Part shown: in pieces, positions 27,012 through 35,699 of the stretch | Position numbering within the stretch: the first letter of the stretch is position 1 | Layout of the letters: every line of letters starts with the position of its first letter | DNA from: Poindextera sp036494815 | Lineage (GTDB): Bacteria > Pseudomonadota > Alphaproteobacteria > Caulobacterales > Caulobacteraceae | Direction of reading: 5' to 3' | NCBI GenBank assembly: GCA_036494815.1 | Contig: DASXNV010000026.1 | Coordinates: 53,419-117,418, forward strand | DNA: 64,000 nt | The notes under the pieces: generated by a model | Database searches by the model: none | What the model saw: only the letters and a program-made list of their open reading frames with translations | Told to the model about the DNA's origin: nothing | Made by a program: the position numbers and the translations under genes

Positions 27012-28318
27012 CCGATGTCGCCCAACATACCGGCTCGCTGGCCGGCTCGCTGGAAGGGGTTCTGGCGCGCATCGAAAGCCGCGCCGACGAGCTGGTCAGC
27101 CTGACCCAGGACCTGATCCGCTTTCCCACCATCAACCCGCCGGGCGAGGCCTATCGCCCCTGCGCCGAATATCTCGGCGACCGGCTGAAAAAACGCGGGT
27201 TCGATGTCACCTATGTCCGCGCCGAGGGCACGCCCGGCGATTGCGACGCCTATCCGCGGATCAATGTCATCGGCCGCCGCGAGGGGAGCCGTCCCGGGCC
27301 CTGCGTGCATTTCAACAGCCATATCGACGTGGTCGAGCCCGGCCAGGGCTGGACTATCGATCCCTTCGCCGCGGTGGTGAAGGATGGGCGGGTCTATGGC
27401 CGAGGCAGCTGCGATATGAAGGGTGGCCTGGCCTCCTCGGTGATCGCGGTGGAGGCCCTGTTGGATTCCGGGATCGACCTGCCGGGGGCCATCGAGATTT
27501 CCGGCACGGTGGACGAGGAGTCCGGCGGCTATGGCGGGGTCGCCTATCTCGCCGAGCGCGGCTGGTTCTCCACGCCCCGCGTCGATCACGTGATCATCCC
27601 CGAACCGCTCAATGTGGACCGGGTCTGTATCGGCCATCGCGGGGTCTGGTGGGCGGAAATCGAAACCAAGGGCCGCATCGCCCACGGTTCCATGCCCTTC
27701 CTGGGCGACAGCGCCATCCGCCACATGAGCGCGGTGCTGGGGAGGATCGAGGACGACCTTTATCCAGCCTTGGCGCGACGCCATTCCGACATGCCGGTGG
27801 TGCCCGAGGGCGCGCGGCAATCGACCCTGAACATCAATTCGCTGCACGGCGGCCAGGGCGAGGGCTTCCAGGGCCTTCCCTCGCCCCTGGTGGCCGAGTC
27901 CTGCCGCATGATCATCGACCGCCGGTTCCTGATCGAGGAGAGCCTGGACGATGTCCGCAGCGAAGTCAGCGACCTGCTCGATGGCCTGAAAGCAGAGCGC
28001 CCAGGCTTCGACTATGTGCTGCGCGAGCTGTTCTCGGTGGCACCGTCCATGGCCGATCGCGACGGCCCGGTGGCCACGGCCGCCGCCCGCGCCGTGCGCC
28101 GGGTGCTGGGCCGCGAGGCGCAGTTCGTCTGCTCGCCCGGCACCTATGACCAGAAGCATGTGGACCGCATCGGCAAGCTGAAAGACTGTATCGCCTACGG
28201 CCCCGGCGTCCTGGACCTGGCCCACCAGCCCGACGAATGGGTCGGCATCGACGACATGGTGGCCGCCGCCAAGGTCATGGCGCTCGCAGCGCACAGCCTA
28301 CTGACCGCGCGGGGTTGA
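27008..28318 (+). CDS. M20 family metallopeptidase (ArgE/DapE-like)
   Basis: A 436-residue cytosolic two-zinc amidase. Motifs in order: FNSHIDVVEPG (metal His and catalytic Asp), SCDMKGGLA (bridging Asp), VDEESGGYGG (catalytic and metal Glu), and PEPLNVDRV (metal residue). A dimerisation lid lies between, and the final SPGTYDQKHVDR holds the last ligand His. It hydrolyses N-acyl amino acids or dipeptides, but substrate class cannot be fixed. The start overlaps the TPR gene by four bases (ATGA). The ABC importer encoded next probably supplies its substrate. Confidence 0.9.
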   Translation: MTDVAQHTGSLAGSLEGVLARIESRADELVSLTQDLIRFPTINPPGEAYRPCAEYLGDRLKKRGFDVTYVRAEGTPGDCDAYPRINVIGRREGSRPGPCVHFNSHIDVVEPGQGWTIDPFAAVVKDGRVYGRGSCDMKGGLASSVIAVEALLDSGIDLPGAIEISGTVDEESGGYGGVAYLAERGWFSTPRVDHVIIPEPLNVDRVCIGHRGVWWAEIETKGRIAHGSMPFLGDSAIRHMSAVLGRIEDDLYPALARRHSDMPVVPEGARQSTLNINSLHGGQGEGFQGLPSPLVAESCRMIIDRRFLIEESLDDVRSEVSDLLDGLKAERPGFDYVLRELFSVAPSMADRDGPVATAAARAVRRVLGREAQFVCSPGTYDQKHVDRIGKLKDCIAYGPGVLDLAHQPDEWVGIDDMVAAAKVMALAAHSLLTARG

Positions 28319-28362
28319 GCGGGGTGGGTTGGGACTGCGACGAGCGCTCTCCGCGTCAAATA

Positions 28363-30888
28363 TTGCGCGTTTTCCTCGCCCTCCTCTTCACCCTCCTCCT
28401 CGCAACCACCGCCTTCGCCAAGGACACCCTGGTCCTCGGAGCCCAGCTGGAACCCCCAAACCTGGATCCCACCTCCGGCGCGGCGGCGGCGATCAAGGAG
28501 GTGACGTTCCAGACCCTCTATGAAGGCCTGATCAAGCTCGGCCCCGGCGGCGTCACCGAACCCCTGCTGGCGACAAGCTGGATCATCTCACCGGACGGGC
28601 TGACCTATCGCTTTCACCTGCGTCAGGGGGTCAGGTTCCACGACGGCGCGCCCTTCGACGCCGAGACGGTCAAGTTTTCGCTGGAGCGTGCTGGCGACAA
28701 GACCTCGACCAATTCGCAAAAGCCGCGGTTTGCGGTGATCGACGGCGTCCAAGTTATCGATCCGTACACGGTCGATATCCATCTCAAGCATCGTTACGGC
28801 GGTTTGCTGCAGGTGCTGGGCTGGGGCGACGCGGTGATGGTGTCGCCGAAATCCGTCGCCACGGACGCGACCCGGCCGATCGGCACCGGGCCGTTCCGTT
28901 TCGCTGATTGGCGGCGGGGCGACAGCGTCACCCTGGAGCGCAACCCGGACTATTGGGGCCGGCCGGCGCGGCTGGCGCGCGTGACCTTCAAGTTCATCGC
29001 CGATCCGACCGCGGCCCTGGCAGCCCTGCGCGCCGGCGACGTGGACGCCTTCGGCGCCTTCCCCGCACCGGAAGCGATCAAGGATCTGCAGGCCGATCCG
29101 CATTTCGTCGTGCGCATTGGACCCTCCGAGGCAGAGACCCTGGTCGCCCTCAACAATCGCCGCGCGCCCCTGAACGACGTGCGGGTTCGCCAGGCCCTGG
29201 CCTACGCCGTCGACCGGCGGGCGATCATCGACAAGGCCATGTTCGGCTACGGCCAGCCCATCGGCAGCCACTATCCGCCGCAGAACCCCGGCTATGTGGA
29301 CCTGACCGGCCTTTATCCGCACGACCCAGCCAAGGCCCGCGCTTTGTTGGCCCAGGCCGGCTATCCGCACGGCTTCGACCTGACCCTGAAACTGCCCCCG
29401 CCGGCCTATGCCCGCCGCGCCGGCGAGGTGGTGGTCGCGCAGCTCGCTGAGGCGGGGGTGCGGGTCAAGATCGAGAACGCCGAATGGGCCCAGTGGCTGG
29501 CCCAGGTGTTCGGCCGCCGCGATTTCGACATGACCGTCGTCGCCCACGTAGAGCCCATGGACTACGACATCTACGCCCGCGACGACTACTATTTCGGCTA
29601 TTCCAACCCGCGCTACAAGGCGCTGCTGGCGCAGTTGGACGACACCCTCGACCTCGCGCGCCGGGACGCCATCCTGGGCGAGATGCAACGCACCCTGGCC
29701 GGGGATGCGGTCAATCTGTTCCTGTTCGAATATCCCTCGATCGGCGTGTGGAACGCCAAGGTCAAGGCCCTGTGGGCGCCAACGCCTGTCAGCGTGATCG
29801 ATCTGTCTCAGGCCTATGTGGAAGGACCGTCCGGCGAGAGCAGCGGGATCACCGCCGCCCGTGGCGCCCCGCTGTGGCTCTGGCTGATCCTGGGCGCTCC
29901 TGTCGCGGCCCTGGCGGTTTGGGCCGGAACCAAGGCGGGGCCGGCCTATCTGGTCAAGCGCCTGGCCTCCATGGCCGCCACGCTGATCGTGGCCAGCCTG
30001 GTGGTGTTCGCCCTGCTGCAGATCGCGCCAGGCGATCCGGCCCGATACATGATGGGCATGAGCGCCGATCCCGAAGCGCTGGCGGCGCTGCGCGAGCAGC
30101 TGGGGCTGAATGCGCCCTTGGCCCAGCGCTATCTGGCCTGGATCGCGGGCCTGCTGCGCGGCGATTTCGGGATCAGCTACACCTATCGCGTTCCCGTAGG
30201 CGCCCTGGTCATCGAGCGGCTGGCGGTATCCCTGCCCCTGACCCTCTACGCCCTGCTGCTCTCGACCTTGACCGCCTTCACCGCAGCGCTCGCGGCGGCG
30301 GCCAAGCCGGGCGGACTGGCGGATCGGCTGTTCGGCCTGCTCACGCCGCTGGGCGTGGCCGTGCCCAATTTCTGGTTCGGCATGATGCTGGTGGTGGTGT
30401 TCGCCAGCGGCTTGCGCTGGTTCGCGGCCGGTGGCTTTCCCGGCTGGGAGGCGGGCGTCGGCCCGGCGCTCAAGGCCCTGACCCTGCCGGCCATCGCCCT
30501 GGCCCTGCCCCAGGCGGCTATTCTGGCCCGGGTGCTGCGCGCCGAACTGAACCACCAGCGCGGCCTGGACTATATGCGCACCGCCCGCGCCAAGGGCCTC
30601 AGCGCCCGCCGCGCCCTTGTGGTCCATGCCCTGCCCAACGCCATGATCCCGGTCCTGACCATATTGGGCCTGCAGTTCTCCTTCCTGCTGGCGGGGGCGG
30701 TGATCATCGAGAACGTGTTCTTCCTGCCCGGCCTGGGGCGGCTGATCTTTCAGGCCATCACCCAGCGCGACCTGATCGTGGTGCAGAGCGTAGTGGTGCT
30801 GCTGGTGTTCGCCGTCACCGCCGTCACCTTCCTGGTGGACCTGGCCTATGTAGCGGCCGATCCGCGGCTGCGCGGGAGGCGGGGATGA
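28363..30888 (+). CDS. fused substrate-binding protein and ABC permease (DppA-DppB type)
   Basis: About 841 residues combining two importer subunits normally encoded separately. Residues 1-19 form a signal peptide ending TTAFA. Residues 20-500 are a family 5 extracytoplasmic binding protein (LEPPNLDPTSG, FTLRQGVRFHDG-like LRQGVRFHDGAPF, LNNRRAPLNDVRVRQALAYA). A hydrophobic helix at about 503-524 then leads to a DppB/OppB permease with LLQIAPGDPARYMMG, LRGDFGISYTYR and the EAA-type loop RTARAKGLSARRALVVHALPNA. The start is uncertain: TTG 28363 gives a clean signal peptide, and GTG 28324 would add 13 residues. No stop or frameshift interrupts the join. Confidence 0.88.
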   Translation: MRVFLALLFTLLLATTAFAKDTLVLGAQLEPPNLDPTSGAAAAIKEVTFQTLYEGLIKLGPGGVTEPLLATSWIISPDGLTYRFHLRQGVRFHDGAPFDAETVKFSLERAGDKTSTNSQKPRFAVIDGVQVIDPYTVDIHLKHRYGGLLQVLGWGDAVMVSPKSVATDATRPIGTGPFRFADWRRGDSVTLERNPDYWGRPARLARVTFKFIADPTAALAALRAGDVDAFGAFPAPEAIKDLQADPHFVVRIGPSEAETLVALNNRRAPLNDVRVRQALAYAVDRRAIIDKAMFGYGQPIGSHYPPQNPGYVDLTGLYPHDPAKARALLAQAGYPHGFDLTLKLPPPAYARRAGEVVVAQLAEAGVRVKIENAEWAQWLAQVFGRRDFDMTVVAHVEPMDYDIYARDDYYFGYSNPRYKALLAQLDDTLDLARRDAILGEMQRTLAGDAVNLFLFEYPSIGVWNAKVKALWAPTPVSVIDLSQAYVEGPSGESSGITAARGAPLWLWLILGAPVAALAVWAGTKAGPAYLVKRLASMAATLIVASLVVFALLQIAPGDPARYMMGMSADPEALAALREQLGLNAPLAQRYLAWIAGLLRGDFGISYTYRVPVGALVIERLAVSLPLTLYALLLSTLTAFTAALAAAAKPGGLADRLFGLLTPLGVAVPNFWFGMMLVVVFASGLRWFAAGGFPGWEAGVGPALKALTLPAIALALPQAAILARVLRAELNHQRGLDYMRTARAKGLSARRALVVHALPNAMIPVLTILGLQFSFLLAGAVIIENVFFLPGLGRLIFQAITQRDLIVVQSVVVLLVFAVTAVTFLVDLAYVAADPRLRGRRG

Positions 30889-31709
30889 GCAGCCAAGGCA
30901 GAACATCCTCCGCCCTCATCATCGGCGCCGCTCTGTCCGCCCTGGTTGTCGCCATCGCCCTGACATCCTTGGTCTGGACGCCTTACGACCCGCGCGACAT
31001 GGCCGCCGCGGCTCGGCTGGCGGCGCCGTCCCTCGCCCATCCTTTCGGCGCGGACGCCTATGGGCGGGACGTGCTGTCCATGGTGCTGGCCGGGTCGCGC
31101 ACGGCGCTGGCGGTGGCTGTCACCGCCTCGGCCATCGGCCTTGGGATCGGTGCGCCGCTAGGCCTCTTGGCCGCCGCCCGAGGCGGTTGGGTCGATGAGG
31201 CGGTGATGCGGCTGAACGATCTGGTGTTCGCCTTTCCGGCCCTGTTGATTGCGGTGCTGCTGGCGGCCGCCTTCGGCCCCGGCGCGGTCAATGCGGTGAT
31301 CGCCATCGGCATCTTCAACGTGCCGGTGTTCGCGCGGGTGGCGCGGGGGGCGGCGCTGAGCCTGTGGGCGCAGGACTATGTGCTGGCCGCGCGCCTGGCC
31401 GGCAAGGCAAGCCTGCGCATCAGCGCCGAGCACATCGCGCCCAACCTGCTCAGCGGCCTGATCGTGCAGGCGGCGATCCAGCTGTCCCTGGCCGTGGTGG
31501 CCGATGCCGGCCTGTCCTATGTGGGCCTGGGGGTGCAGCCGCCGGAGCCCAGTTGGGGTCGCATGCTGGCCGAGGCCCAGACCCTGTTCGCCACAGCCCC
31601 CTGGCTGGCCCTGTTTCCAGGCGCGGCCATCGTACTGACGGTGCTTGGCTTCTCACTTCTGGGCGATGGCCTGCGAGCCCGGCTCGACCCGCGCGCGGCG
31701 GAGCGTTGA
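30885..31709 (+). CDS. ABC transporter permease, DppC/OppC type
   Basis: A 274-residue inner-membrane permease that partners the permease half of the preceding fusion. The first helix is followed by a periplasmic segment with LAHPFGADAYGRDVLSM, the classical DppC motif. The ATPase-contact loop is DYVLAARLAGKASLRISAEH, and the end carries LSYVGLGVQPPEPSWGRML. Five to six helices are visible. ATG at 30885 overlaps the previous stop (ATGA), so translation is coupled. The likely cargo is di- or oligopeptides or similar compounds such as acylated amino acids. Confidence 0.92.
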   Translation: MSSQGRTSSALIIGAALSALVVAIALTSLVWTPYDPRDMAAAARLAAPSLAHPFGADAYGRDVLSMVLAGSRTALAVAVTASAIGLGIGAPLGLLAAARGGWVDEAVMRLNDLVFAFPALLIAVLLAAAFGPGAVNAVIAIGIFNVPVFARVARGAALSLWAQDYVLAARLAGKASLRISAEHIAPNLLSGLIVQAAIQLSLAVVADAGLSYVGLGVQPPEPSWGRMLAEAQTLFATAPWLALFPGAAIVLTVLGFSLLGDGLRARLDPRAAER

Positions 31710-31714
31710 CCGCC

Positions 31715-33367
31715 ATGGCCCTGCTCGAAATCGAAAATCTGTCGCTGACCCTGGCGGGCCGCCCCCTGCTCAAACGCGTTTCACTGACCGTGCGTCGCGG
31801 CGAAGTCCTGGGCCTGGTGGGCGAGTCCGGTTCGGGCAAGTCCCTGACCGCCCTGTCGATCCTCGGCCTGCCGCCGGCCGGCGCTGTATTGTCCGGCGCC
31901 GTTCGTCTGCAAGGCGCCGACCTGCTGAGCCTGGACGACACGGCCATGGGCGCCGTGCGAGGCCGGGACATCGGCATGGTGTTCCAGGAACCCATGACCG
32001 CGCTCAATCCGGTGCGTTGCATCGGCGATCAGGTGGCCGAGACGGTGCGCCTGCATCGCGGCGTCTCCCGCGCCGAGGCGAACGCCGTGACGGCCCGCAC
32101 CCTGGCCCGGGTCGGCATGCCCGCCGAGCACTTCCCCCTAAGCCGCTATCCGCACGAACTATCCGGCGGCCAACGCCAGCGGGTGGCCATCGCCATCGCC
32201 GTGGCCCTGGCGCCCAAGCTGATCCTGGCCGACGAGCCGACCACCGCCCTCGATGTCACCACCCAGGCCCAGATCCTCGACCTTTTGATTCAGCTATCGC
32301 GCGAGGATGGCGCTGGCCTGGTCCTGGTCAGCCACGACCTGGCCCTGATCGCCCAGGCCGCCGACCGGGTGGTGGTGATGCAGGCTGGCGAGATCGTCGA
32401 CCAAGGCGAGACAGCCGCCTTTTTCAACACCCTCGCCCACCCCTATTCTCGCGCCCTGGCCGCCGCCGTGGAACCCCGCATGCGCGCCGCCCGGGCTCCG
32501 AGTTCGGAGCCGCCGGTGCTGGAGGCGCATGATGTGATCCGCGCTTATTCAGGCCGGCGCACATCGCTGTTCAAGCCAGGGGTTTCCCAGCGCGCCGTCG
32601 ACAAAGTGTCCCTCACCCTCGCGCCCGGCGAGAACCTGGGGCTCGTTGGCGAATCCGGCTCCGGCAAGACCACCCTGGCCCGCGCCATCCTTGGGCTGGA
32701 CGCCGCGAGCGAGGGCGATATCCGACTGGGCGGCGAAGCGTTCAGTCGGGCCAACCCCGCCGATCGCCGCCGCCTGCGCCGCCGGATCCAGGCGGTGTTC
32801 CAGGATCCCTTCAGCAGCTTCGATCCGCGCTGGCGGGTGGCCGACATCGTCGCTGAGCCCTTCGCCCTGTTCGATGCGCCGCCCCAGGGCCGCGAGCGTC
32901 GGCGCCGCGTCGAGGCCATGCTGGAGCAGGTGGGCCTATCGTCCGCCGACGCCGACAGGTTCCCGCACCAGTTCTCCGGCGGCCAGCGCCAGAGGATCGC
33001 CATCGCCCGCGCCCTGATCACCGAGCCGTCGGTGGTGGTGCTGGACGAGGCCACCTCGGCCCTCGACGTCACCGTCCGCGCCCAGGTCCTGGCCCTGCTG
33101 GACGATCTGTCCCAGCGGCTGGGCGTCTCCTACCTGTTCGTCTCACACGACCTGGCCGTGGTGCGCGCCATCACCGACCGGGTGATGGTCATGCGCGCCG
33201 GCCGTATCGTCGAGACCGGTCCCACGGCCGAGGTCTTCGCCGCGCCCAGGCATCCCTATACCGCCCAGCTGATCGCCGCCTCGCCGAACCTGGCGCGTGC
33301 GCTGGCGGAGCGCAAAACGCGCTATGCTGCGGCCAGCGCCGCCAATTCGAACGAGGCCGCCCCATGA
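31715..33367 (+). CDS. tandem ABC ATPase (fused DppD-DppF type)
   Basis: A 550-residue protein with two complete nucleotide-binding domains. The first has Walker A GESGSGKS near residue 37, signature LSGGQRQ and Walker B LILADEPTTALD. The second has Walker A GESGSGKT near 311, signature FSGGQRQ and VVVLDEATSALD. Each carries the Q-loop and a late switch His (LVSHDLAL, FVSHDLAV). Each half ends with an oligopeptide-ATPase C-terminal piece (HPYSRAL, HPYTAQLI). It energises the importer from the cytoplasm. Only 5 bases separate it from the permease gene. Confidence 0.93.
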   Translation: MALLEIENLSLTLAGRPLLKRVSLTVRRGEVLGLVGESGSGKSLTALSILGLPPAGAVLSGAVRLQGADLLSLDDTAMGAVRGRDIGMVFQEPMTALNPVRCIGDQVAETVRLHRGVSRAEANAVTARTLARVGMPAEHFPLSRYPHELSGGQRQRVAIAIAVALAPKLILADEPTTALDVTTQAQILDLLIQLSREDGAGLVLVSHDLALIAQAADRVVVMQAGEIVDQGETAAFFNTLAHPYSRALAAAVEPRMRAARAPSSEPPVLEAHDVIRAYSGRRTSLFKPGVSQRAVDKVSLTLAPGENLGLVGESGSGKTTLARAILGLDAASEGDIRLGGEAFSRANPADRRRLRRRIQAVFQDPFSSFDPRWRVADIVAEPFALFDAPPQGRERRRRVEAMLEQVGLSSADADRFPHQFSGGQRQRIAIARALITEPSVVVLDEATSALDVTVRAQVLALLDDLSQRLGVSYLFVSHDLAVVRAITDRVMVMRAGRIVETGPTAEVFAAPRHPYTAQLIAASPNLARALAERKTRYAAASAANSNEAAP

Positions 33368-34221
33368 ACGCTCCCGCCGACACGCCCACGCCCAACGCTC
33401 GTATCGTCTCCGGCCGCCCGGTCGAGGTTCGGCCCGGGCGCAGCCTGAACCTGGTGGTGCATGAGGGCGGCGACCACGCCGACACCGCCGTCTTTCTGTG
33501 TCACGGCGCCGGGGGCAACAAGAACCAGTGGCGCAACCAGTGGCGATTGCTCACAGGCCTCGGCTATCGGGTGATCGCCTGGGACTTCGCCGGCCATGGG
33601 GAGACCCGCTCGCCGCGCCAGGTCAGCGTTTATGCCGGGGTCGAGCTGGTCGAGGACTACCTGGCCATGGTCGACCGTTATGGCGCGGCGCGGAACATCC
33701 TGATCGGCCATTCCTACGGCTCGCGCCTGACCCTGTGCGTGCTCCTGGCGCTGCAGGCCCAGGGGCGGCTGTCCCTGATCGACCGGGCCATGCTGCTGGG
33801 CGCGCCGCCGCCGATCCGCACCCTGGGGCTAGGCCCCATCGCCACCTGGCCCCTGCCCGTGCTGGTGCTGATGCGGCCCATGCTCAGCCGCAGCTTCAAT
33901 CGCCTGGCCTGGCACGCGAGCGCCGATCCGGCCCTGGTGCGCTATGAGGACCAGCTGACCCGGGGCAACAGCCTGTTCATGATGAAGGCCCTGATGACCC
34001 AGAGCGCACCGCTGGACGCCGCGGGCCTGGCGGATCTGGACCTGCCGATCCTGCTGGTCGCAGGCTCGGGCGATGGACTGACGCCGCCGGCCGGCGCCGA
34101 AGCCCTGGCGCGGTTCCTGCCCCAGGTGCGGCTGGAGGTGGTGGAGGACTGCGCCCATCAGATCATGCTGGAGAAACCGGCCGAGACCAACGCCCTGCTA
34201 CGCGGCTTTATCGGGGGGTAG
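33364..34221 (+). CDS. alpha/beta hydrolase
   Basis: A 285-residue soluble enzyme. The oxyanion-region HGAGGNKNQW precedes the nucleophile elbow GHSYGSRL (Ser about 120). The acid is probably Asp in GSGDGLTPPAGA, and the base is His in EDCAHQIMLEKP. The fold and length fit epoxide-hydrolase-like or esterase members. The start overlaps the ATPase stop (ATGA), making it the last gene of the import operon. It may cleave an ester or amide in the imported compound. Confidence 0.9.
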   Translation: MNAPADTPTPNARIVSGRPVEVRPGRSLNLVVHEGGDHADTAVFLCHGAGGNKNQWRNQWRLLTGLGYRVIAWDFAGHGETRSPRQVSVYAGVELVEDYLAMVDRYGAARNILIGHSYGSRLTLCVLLALQAQGRLSLIDRAMLLGAPPPIRTLGLGPIATWPLPVLVLMRPMLSRSFNRLAWHASADPALVRYEDQLTRGNSLFMMKALMTQSAPLDAAGLADLDLPILLVAGSGDGLTPPAGAEALARFLPQVRLEVVEDCAHQIMLEKPAETNALLRGFIGG

Positions 34222-34232
34222 ATCGGCCCGGT

Positions 34233-34646
34233 TCAAGCGGCGGCGTTGACCCGGCGGCTGGTCCAGTGAACCACGCGGTTGACCAGTTTCACCGGATCGA
34301 ACGGTTTGACGATGAAGTCGTTACCGCCCACGGCGATGCCGGTCTTGACGTCCTCGACCTCTTTGCGGGCGGTGAGAAAGGCGATGGGCATGGCGTGGAA
34401 CTGGGTCATGCGGCGCAGGCGTCGGCAGGTCTCGTAGCCATCCATCTCCGGCATCTGCACATCCAGCAGGATCAGCCGCGGATTGACCCGCTGGACCAGG
34501 CTCAGACATTCCATGCCGCTGCTGGCGCCAAAGAAGGTGAAGCCTTGGGACTCGAGGATCGATTCCAGCATCATGATGTTTTCGGGCTGATCGTCCACGC
34601 CCAGCACGACCTTGCCGCTGCGAGCAGCCGCCTCCGCCGGTGTCAT
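34233..34646 (-). CDS. single-domain response regulator
   Basis: A 137-residue receiver. It has the acidic pair in GVDDQPEN, phospho-acceptor Asp in LILLDVQMPEMDG, Thr in AFLTARKEVED and Lys in FIVKPFDP. The C-terminus adds about 15 residues ending SRRVNAAA. ATG at 34646 has an AAGGAG box 8 bases before it; a frame reaching 34712 has none. No kinase is adjacent. The hybrid kinase at 2175-3920 lacks an output, but a link is speculative. Confidence 0.9.
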   Translation of the reverse strand: MTPAEAAARSGKVVLGVDDQPENIMMLESILESQGFTFFGASSGMECLSLVQRVNPRLILLDVQMPEMDGYETCRRLRRMTQFHAMPIAFLTARKEVEDVKTGIAVGGNDFIVKPFDPVKLVNRVVHWTSRRVNAAA

Positions 34647-34857
34647 AACGCCATCTCCTTTGCTGGACGGGCCGAGCCGGGACGTCAACGCCGCCGCCAG
34701 GGGCTCAAGCACGCGTCATCATTTTGAACTGAAGGCCGACGCGTCGTTCGTCGAAGAGCGCGGACAAGCCCCTTGGTTCGAAATCTACGCCCGGTTTGGT
34801 TAAGGTTGAGTGCAGCAGAGGGCTCGACGACGACCTGCGGCGATCACCCTGAACGTC

Positions 34858-35577
34858 TCAACCTGAGTTCTGCGGTTCTCGACGCACCCGCGGCGGAGCC
34901 TCGGCCATGGCCTTTCGCCAGGCCACGCGCAGAGCCTCCCGGCGAGCGGGGTAGCGCTCGTCGGCGAACTCGGCGCCGAGCACCCGGTCGGTGCGGAAGT
35001 GGCGGAAATCCTGTCGCATTTCACACCAGGCGGCGATCACCCGCACAGTCTCGTAATAGCCGATGGCGAAGGGCCAGACGGTGCGGCGGGTCTCCACACC
35101 ATCCTCGCCGCGATAGACCAGATGGACCTTCAGCTGCCCCCGGATGGAAGCGCGCAAACGGCCCACGTCCAAGGTGTCGGCGCGCACGGCGGGCATGCTG
35201 ATCGTGGTTGCCGTGGCCTCCAGCAGGAAGGGGCGCAGATGACTGGGAATGACCGCGCCGATCTTGGCCACTAGGTCGCGGGCGGCCCGGGCGAGCTGCG
35301 GATCGGCGCGGCCCGCCACCCATTGGGCGCCCAGCACCGCCGCTTCGATCTCGTCGGGGGTGAGCATCAAGGGCGGCAGGTCGAAGCCCCTGTCCAACAG
35401 ATAGCCGATGCCTGCCTCGCCGCGCACCGGCACGCGCTGGGCCAGGAGCTCGGCGATGTCGCGATAGATGGTGCGCACTGAGGTCTCCAGCTCCTCGGCG
35501 ATCGCCGCCGCCGTAATGGGCGCGCGGGCCCGGCGCAGGATCTGGATGATCTGGAACAGTCGCTCCGCCCTTCTCAT
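34858..35577 (-). CDS. WYL-domain (YafY-type) transcriptional regulator
   Basis: A 239-residue DNA-binding protein. The N-terminal helix-turn-helix (ITAAAIAEELETSVRTIYRDI) is of the DeoR/HTH_11 type. The C-terminal WYL domain follows, with IRGQLKVHLVYRGEDG and TVWPFAIGYYETVRVIAAWCE. Such proteins repress or activate a nearby gene in response to a small ligand. ATG at 35577 gives the standard MRRAERLFQI start. It is divergent from a GST gene, with an inverted repeat between them that could be its operator. Confidence 0.92.
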   Translation of the reverse strand: MRRAERLFQIIQILRRARAPITAAAIAEELETSVRTIYRDIAELLAQRVPVRGEAGIGYLLDRGFDLPPLMLTPDEIEAAVLGAQWVAGRADPQLARAARDLVAKIGAVIPSHLRPFLLEATATTISMPAVRADTLDVGRLRASIRGQLKVHLVYRGEDGVETRRTVWPFAIGYYETVRVIAAWCEMRQDFRHFRTDRVLGAEFADERYPARREALRVAWRKAMAEAPPRVRREPQNSG

Positions 35578-35626
35578 CGGTATGGGCTCACAGCCAAGGC
35601 CTCCCGGTTGCTCGATGGCGGGATTA

Positions 35627-35656
35627 TGACAGCAGCATACTGACACCATGCTGTCA
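35627..35656. promoter_or_regulatory. inverted repeat between WYL regulator and GST
   Basis: TGACAGCA and TGCTGTCA form perfect 8-bp arms with a 14-nt spacer, so arm centres are about 22 bp apart (two helical turns). The dyad ends 43 bases before the GST start and begins 50 bases before the regulator start. It is the best operator candidate for the WYL regulator. Confidence 0.6.
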
Positions 35657-35699
35657 GCAGGGTGGCCTTAGTCAGGGCGCGACACAACGGAGCGCCGCC

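Noticed and set aside
28588..30906. Long minus-strand open frame opposite the fused transporter
   Set aside because: Gln/His/Gly-rich shadow with no domain; the plus strand encodes clear transporter motifs.
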